DNA from: JAFLDD01 sp049314715 | Lineage (GTDB): Bacteria; Pseudomonadota; Alphaproteobacteria; Rickettsiales; UBA3002 | DNA: 7,380 bases | NCBI GenBank assembly: GCA_049314715.1 | Contig: JBMOEL010000091.1 | Coordinates: 1 to 7,380 of the forward strand | Reading direction: 5' to 3' | Shown here: positions 5,332 through 7,380 of the stretch, in pieces | Layout of the letters: each line of letters begins with the position of its first letter | Numbering within the stretch: position 1 is the stretch's first letter | Translations under genes and position numbers: made by a program | Notes under the pieces: generated by a model | The model's input: the letters and a program-made list of their open reading frames with translations, nothing else | Told to the model about the DNA's origin: nothing | Databases searched by the model: none

Positions 5332-6315
5332 ATGTCATTGGCCGCCCTCAACACCTATCTCAAACCACTTGAAAGCCTCTTCGCTGAGGAGGGCATTCAA
5401 GAAATCTCTATCAATACCCCCGGTGAAGCATGGGTTGAAAAATTTGGTGACATGCGCCACGAGAAACTGCCTGAGTTCACACTGGAACATTTGAAAGGCC
5501 TTGCGCATTTGATTGCGCAATCCACCAATCAATCCATCAGTGAAGAAAAGCCGCTACTCTCCGCAACGCTACCCGGCGGTTACCGTATTCAGATTGTATT
5601 TCCACCAGCGGTCGAGGGTAACACGGTCGCGATGTCGATTCGTAAACAAGCCACTGTGCAAATGACACTGGAAGACTATGAGCGCTTAGGGGCATTTGCC
5701 AACACCAAAACAGGTGCAAAAATCGAGGACGAAACCGACCGCGAGCTAATGGCGCTCTATAACGCAGGCGAGGTCAAGCAATTCATCATTAAAGCCGTGC
5801 AATATAAAAAGAACATCATCGTATCGGGTGGAACCTCAACGGGTAAAACTACCTTCCTCAACGCCGCACTGCGCGCCTTACCATCACATGAGCGTATCAT
5901 TACGGTTGAGGACGCCCGCGAAGTACGCATCGAGAATGTCGCTAACCGCGTGCATTTATTAGCCAGTAAAGGCGGCCAAGGCCGTGCCAAAGTCAGCCAA
6001 CAAGACTTGATTGAAGCCTGTTTGCGCTTACGACCAGACCGCATCATCGTTGGCGAGTTGCGCGGCGCCGAAGCATTCTCTTATTTACGCGCGGTCAATA
6101 CGGGCCACCCAGGCTCTATCGCATCGCTGCATGCTGACTCACCAGCACTGGCGATTGAACAACTTATTCTGATGATTATGCAGGCCGATTTGGGTATCAC
6201 ACGCGAGCAAATCAAGGAATATGTCGAAACCGTTATTCAAGTGGTGATTCAGTTGAAGCGCGGTGAAAAAGGCCGTCGTTACATCTCGGAAATTTACTTC
6301 AAGCCGGGGCACTAG
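5332..6315 (+). CDS. virB11: VirB11 hexameric traffic ATPase
   Basis: VirB11 is the hexameric AAA+-like ATPase of the secretion ATPase (GspE/PilT/VirB11) superfamily, acting at the cytoplasmic face with VirB4 and VirD4. The N-terminal domain spans about 1-135 (VEKFGDMRHE, LPGGYRIQIVFPP, MSIRK at 101-105). The Walker A motif is GGTSTGKT (166-173, K172). The Asp box is TVEDAREVRI (191-200), Walker B is RIIVGELRG (237-245, E242) and the His box is TGHPGSIASLHAD (257-269). All key ATPase residues look intact. The length of 327 is typical. It starts 9 nt after the virB10 stop with no purine-rich Shine-Dalgarno in the spacer, so translation probably depends on coupling to virB10; the alternative is a rare internal start, which the conserved N-terminal domain argues against. 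virD4 follows after 2 nt. Confidence 0.95.
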   Translation: MSLAALNTYLKPLESLFAEEGIQEISINTPGEAWVEKFGDMRHEKLPEFTLEHLKGLAHLIAQSTNQSISEEKPLLSATLPGGYRIQIVFPPAVEGNTVAMSIRKQATVQMTLEDYERLGAFANTKTGAKIEDETDRELMALYNAGEVKQFIIKAVQYKKNIIVSGGTSTGKTTFLNAALRALPSHERIITVEDAREVRIENVANRVHLLASKGGQGRAKVSQQDLIEACLRLRPDRIIVGELRGAEAFSYLRAVNTGHPGSIASLHADSPALAIEQLILMIMQADLGITREQIKEYVETVIQVVIQLKRGEKGRRYISEIYFKPGH

Positions 6316-6317
6316 CC

Positions 6318-7380
6318 ATGAAAGAGCAAATAGACGGGCTCTTTAATAAACTTATCCTCGCCTTGCTGATATTCATCACGCTTGGGGTGCCAACCTATGG
6401 TGGTATCGCCGTAGGTTATGCGCTTGGGCATCGCTATATCAGCGAACGTCAACGTGCACCAATTGCACCCTATAAATCCTATATCCTAGCGGCAACCAAT
6501 CCGTTAGGGCTTATCAATGCCTATTACGGGCTGCATAAAATGGCGGCCTATTACAAACAATTCCCTCAACACCGCAGCTACTATTTTAATGCTGAATTTG
6601 ATGCGAAGTTTTATGGGCCTATCGCTGGCAGCTTCTTCCTCGCGCTCTTCACGCTCTTCATGATGCGCGCACCGCTGATGGATTTTCGTCCCGTCCGCAA
6701 GAAAGAAAAAATCCATGGCGATGCCAAATGGGCCGACGAAGCAACCATTCGCCGTGCCAAGCTACGCGCTAAAAAAGGCCTGCTCATGGGGCGAACGGGC
6801 GTGCGCAATTACCTGATTATCGACGACTTCCAACACGTGCTACTCTTCGCACCAACCGGCTCGGGTAAGGGTGTCGGCTTCGTCATTCCGAATCTATTGT
6901 TCTGGGAAGAGTCCGTCGTCGTGCACGATATTAAGGGTGAAAACTTTGAGCTCACCTCGGGCTACCGCTTCAACAAATTGAAGCAAACCTGCTTCTATTG
7001 GAACCCTGCCGACCCTAACGGCATCTCGCACTGTTATAATCCGCTCGACTGGATTTCCGACAAGCCCGGCCAGATGGTCGATGACGTACAGAAAATCTGC
7101 AACCTCGTCTTGCCTGAGCAAGAATTCTGGCAGAACGAGGCGCGCTCCTTGATGATGGGCGTAATTCTTTATTTGTGCGCTGTTCCAGAAAAAATAACCT
7201 CGTTTGGTGAAGTTGTGCGCACCATGCGTTCCGACGACGTGGTCTATAACCTCGCCGTCGTGCTCGACACGATTGGCGGCAAGATCCACCCCGTCGCCTA
7301 CATGAACATCGCCGCATTCTTACAAAAGGCCGACAAGGAGCGCTCGGGCGTTATCTCCACGCTTAACTCCGGCCTCGAAC
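6318..7380 (+). CDS. virD4: VirD4 type IV coupling protein, N-terminal part (3' end outside window)
   Basis: VirD4 is the coupling ATPase that recruits substrates and hands them to the VirB channel. The frame is open from the ATG at 6318 to the window end and gives 354 residues; family members are usually about 590-700, so the C-terminal half, with Walker B, is missing only because the window stops. Two membrane helices lie at about 10-36 and 100-117, with a periplasmic segment of about 63 residues between them. The conserved pre-ATPase segment IHGDAKWADE (132-141) and the Walker A APTGSGKGVG (178-187, K184) follow, then VIPNLLFW (189-196), VVVHDIKGENF (200-210) and YWNPADP (227-233). The ATG is 2 nt after the virB11 stop; GGGG at 6306-6309 is a weak ribosome binding site. 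The position directly after virB11 matches the rickettsial rvh order. No frameshift is visible. Confidence 0.94.
   Translation, partial: MKEQIDGLFNKLILALLIFITLGVPTYGGIAVGYALGHRYISERQRAPIAPYKSYILAATNPLGLINAYYGLHKMAAYYKQFPQHRSYYFNAEFDAKFYGPIAGSFFLALFTLFMMRAPLMDFRPVRKKEKIHGDAKWADEATIRRAKLRAKKGLLMGRTGVRNYLIIDDFQHVLLFAPTGSGKGVGFVIPNLLFWEESVVVHDIKGENFELTSGYRFNKLKQTCFYWNPADPNGISHCYNPLDWISDKPGQMVDDVQKICNLVLPEQEFWQNEARSLMMGVILYLCAVPEKITSFGEVVRTMRSDDVVYNLAVVLDTIGGKIHPVAYMNIAAFLQKADKERSGVISTLNSGLE

Noticed and set aside
5386..5400. Internal ribosome binding site GAGGAGGG for a shorter VirB11
   Set aside because: No ATG, GTG or TTG follows at useful spacing in the VirB11 frame, and the N-terminal domain upstream is typical of the family.
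6894..7289. 131-codon open frame on the - strand
   Set aside because: It is antisense to the conserved ATPase domain of VirD4, whose motifs are intact in the + frame. It is a shadow.

Overview
The window is a contiguous block of a type IV secretion system (T4SS) of the VirB/VirD4 class, all on the + strand. In order it holds the 3' part of virB4, then virB6, virB8, virB9, virB10, virB11 and the 5' part of virD4. Both end genes run off the window, so the locus continues on both sides. Base composition is roughly balanced by eye (about half G+C). No RNA gene, transposase, integrase, CRISPR array or strong terminator is visible.

The gene order (virB4 directly followed by virB6, then a tight virB8-B9-B10-B11-D4 run, with no virB5 or virB7 at the usual places) resembles the rvh-type T4SS of Rickettsiales and related Alphaproteobacteria. 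It is less like the Agrobacterium virB1-11 operon. VirB6 is longer than the compact ~300-residue form and has a second, cysteine-containing soluble region, which also fits a rickettsial-like system. An alphaproteobacterium, possibly host-associated, is my best guess. This is inference from gene order and protein motifs only, and the G+C is higher than in typical Rickettsia.

Layout: virB4 and virB6 overlap by 4 nt (ATGA). A 122-nt non-coding gap (2323-2444) separates virB6 from virB8; it is the only real intergenic space in the window. It holds a plausible sigma-70 promoter, small inverted repeats and several copies of a CAATCA motif that can pair in mutually exclusive ways around the GTG start of virB8. 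From virB8 on, the genes are packed: virB8/virB9 overlap by 1 nt (TAATG), virB9/virB10 by 4 nt (ATGA), virB10-virB11 are 9 nt apart and virB11-virD4 2 nt apart. This suggests one translationally coupled operon.

Together, VirB4, VirB11 and VirD4 are the ATPases at the inner membrane. VirB6 and VirB8 build the inner-membrane platform. VirB9 and VirB10 build the core complex that spans the periplasm to the outer membrane. VirD4 is the coupling protein that recruits substrates. I see no wholly new system here. The points most worth a second look are the structured virB6-virB8 gap, the altered motif after Walker B in VirB4, the cysteine-bearing insert of VirB6, the proline-rich parts of VirB9 and VirB10, and the apparent lack of a VirB7 lipoprotein.
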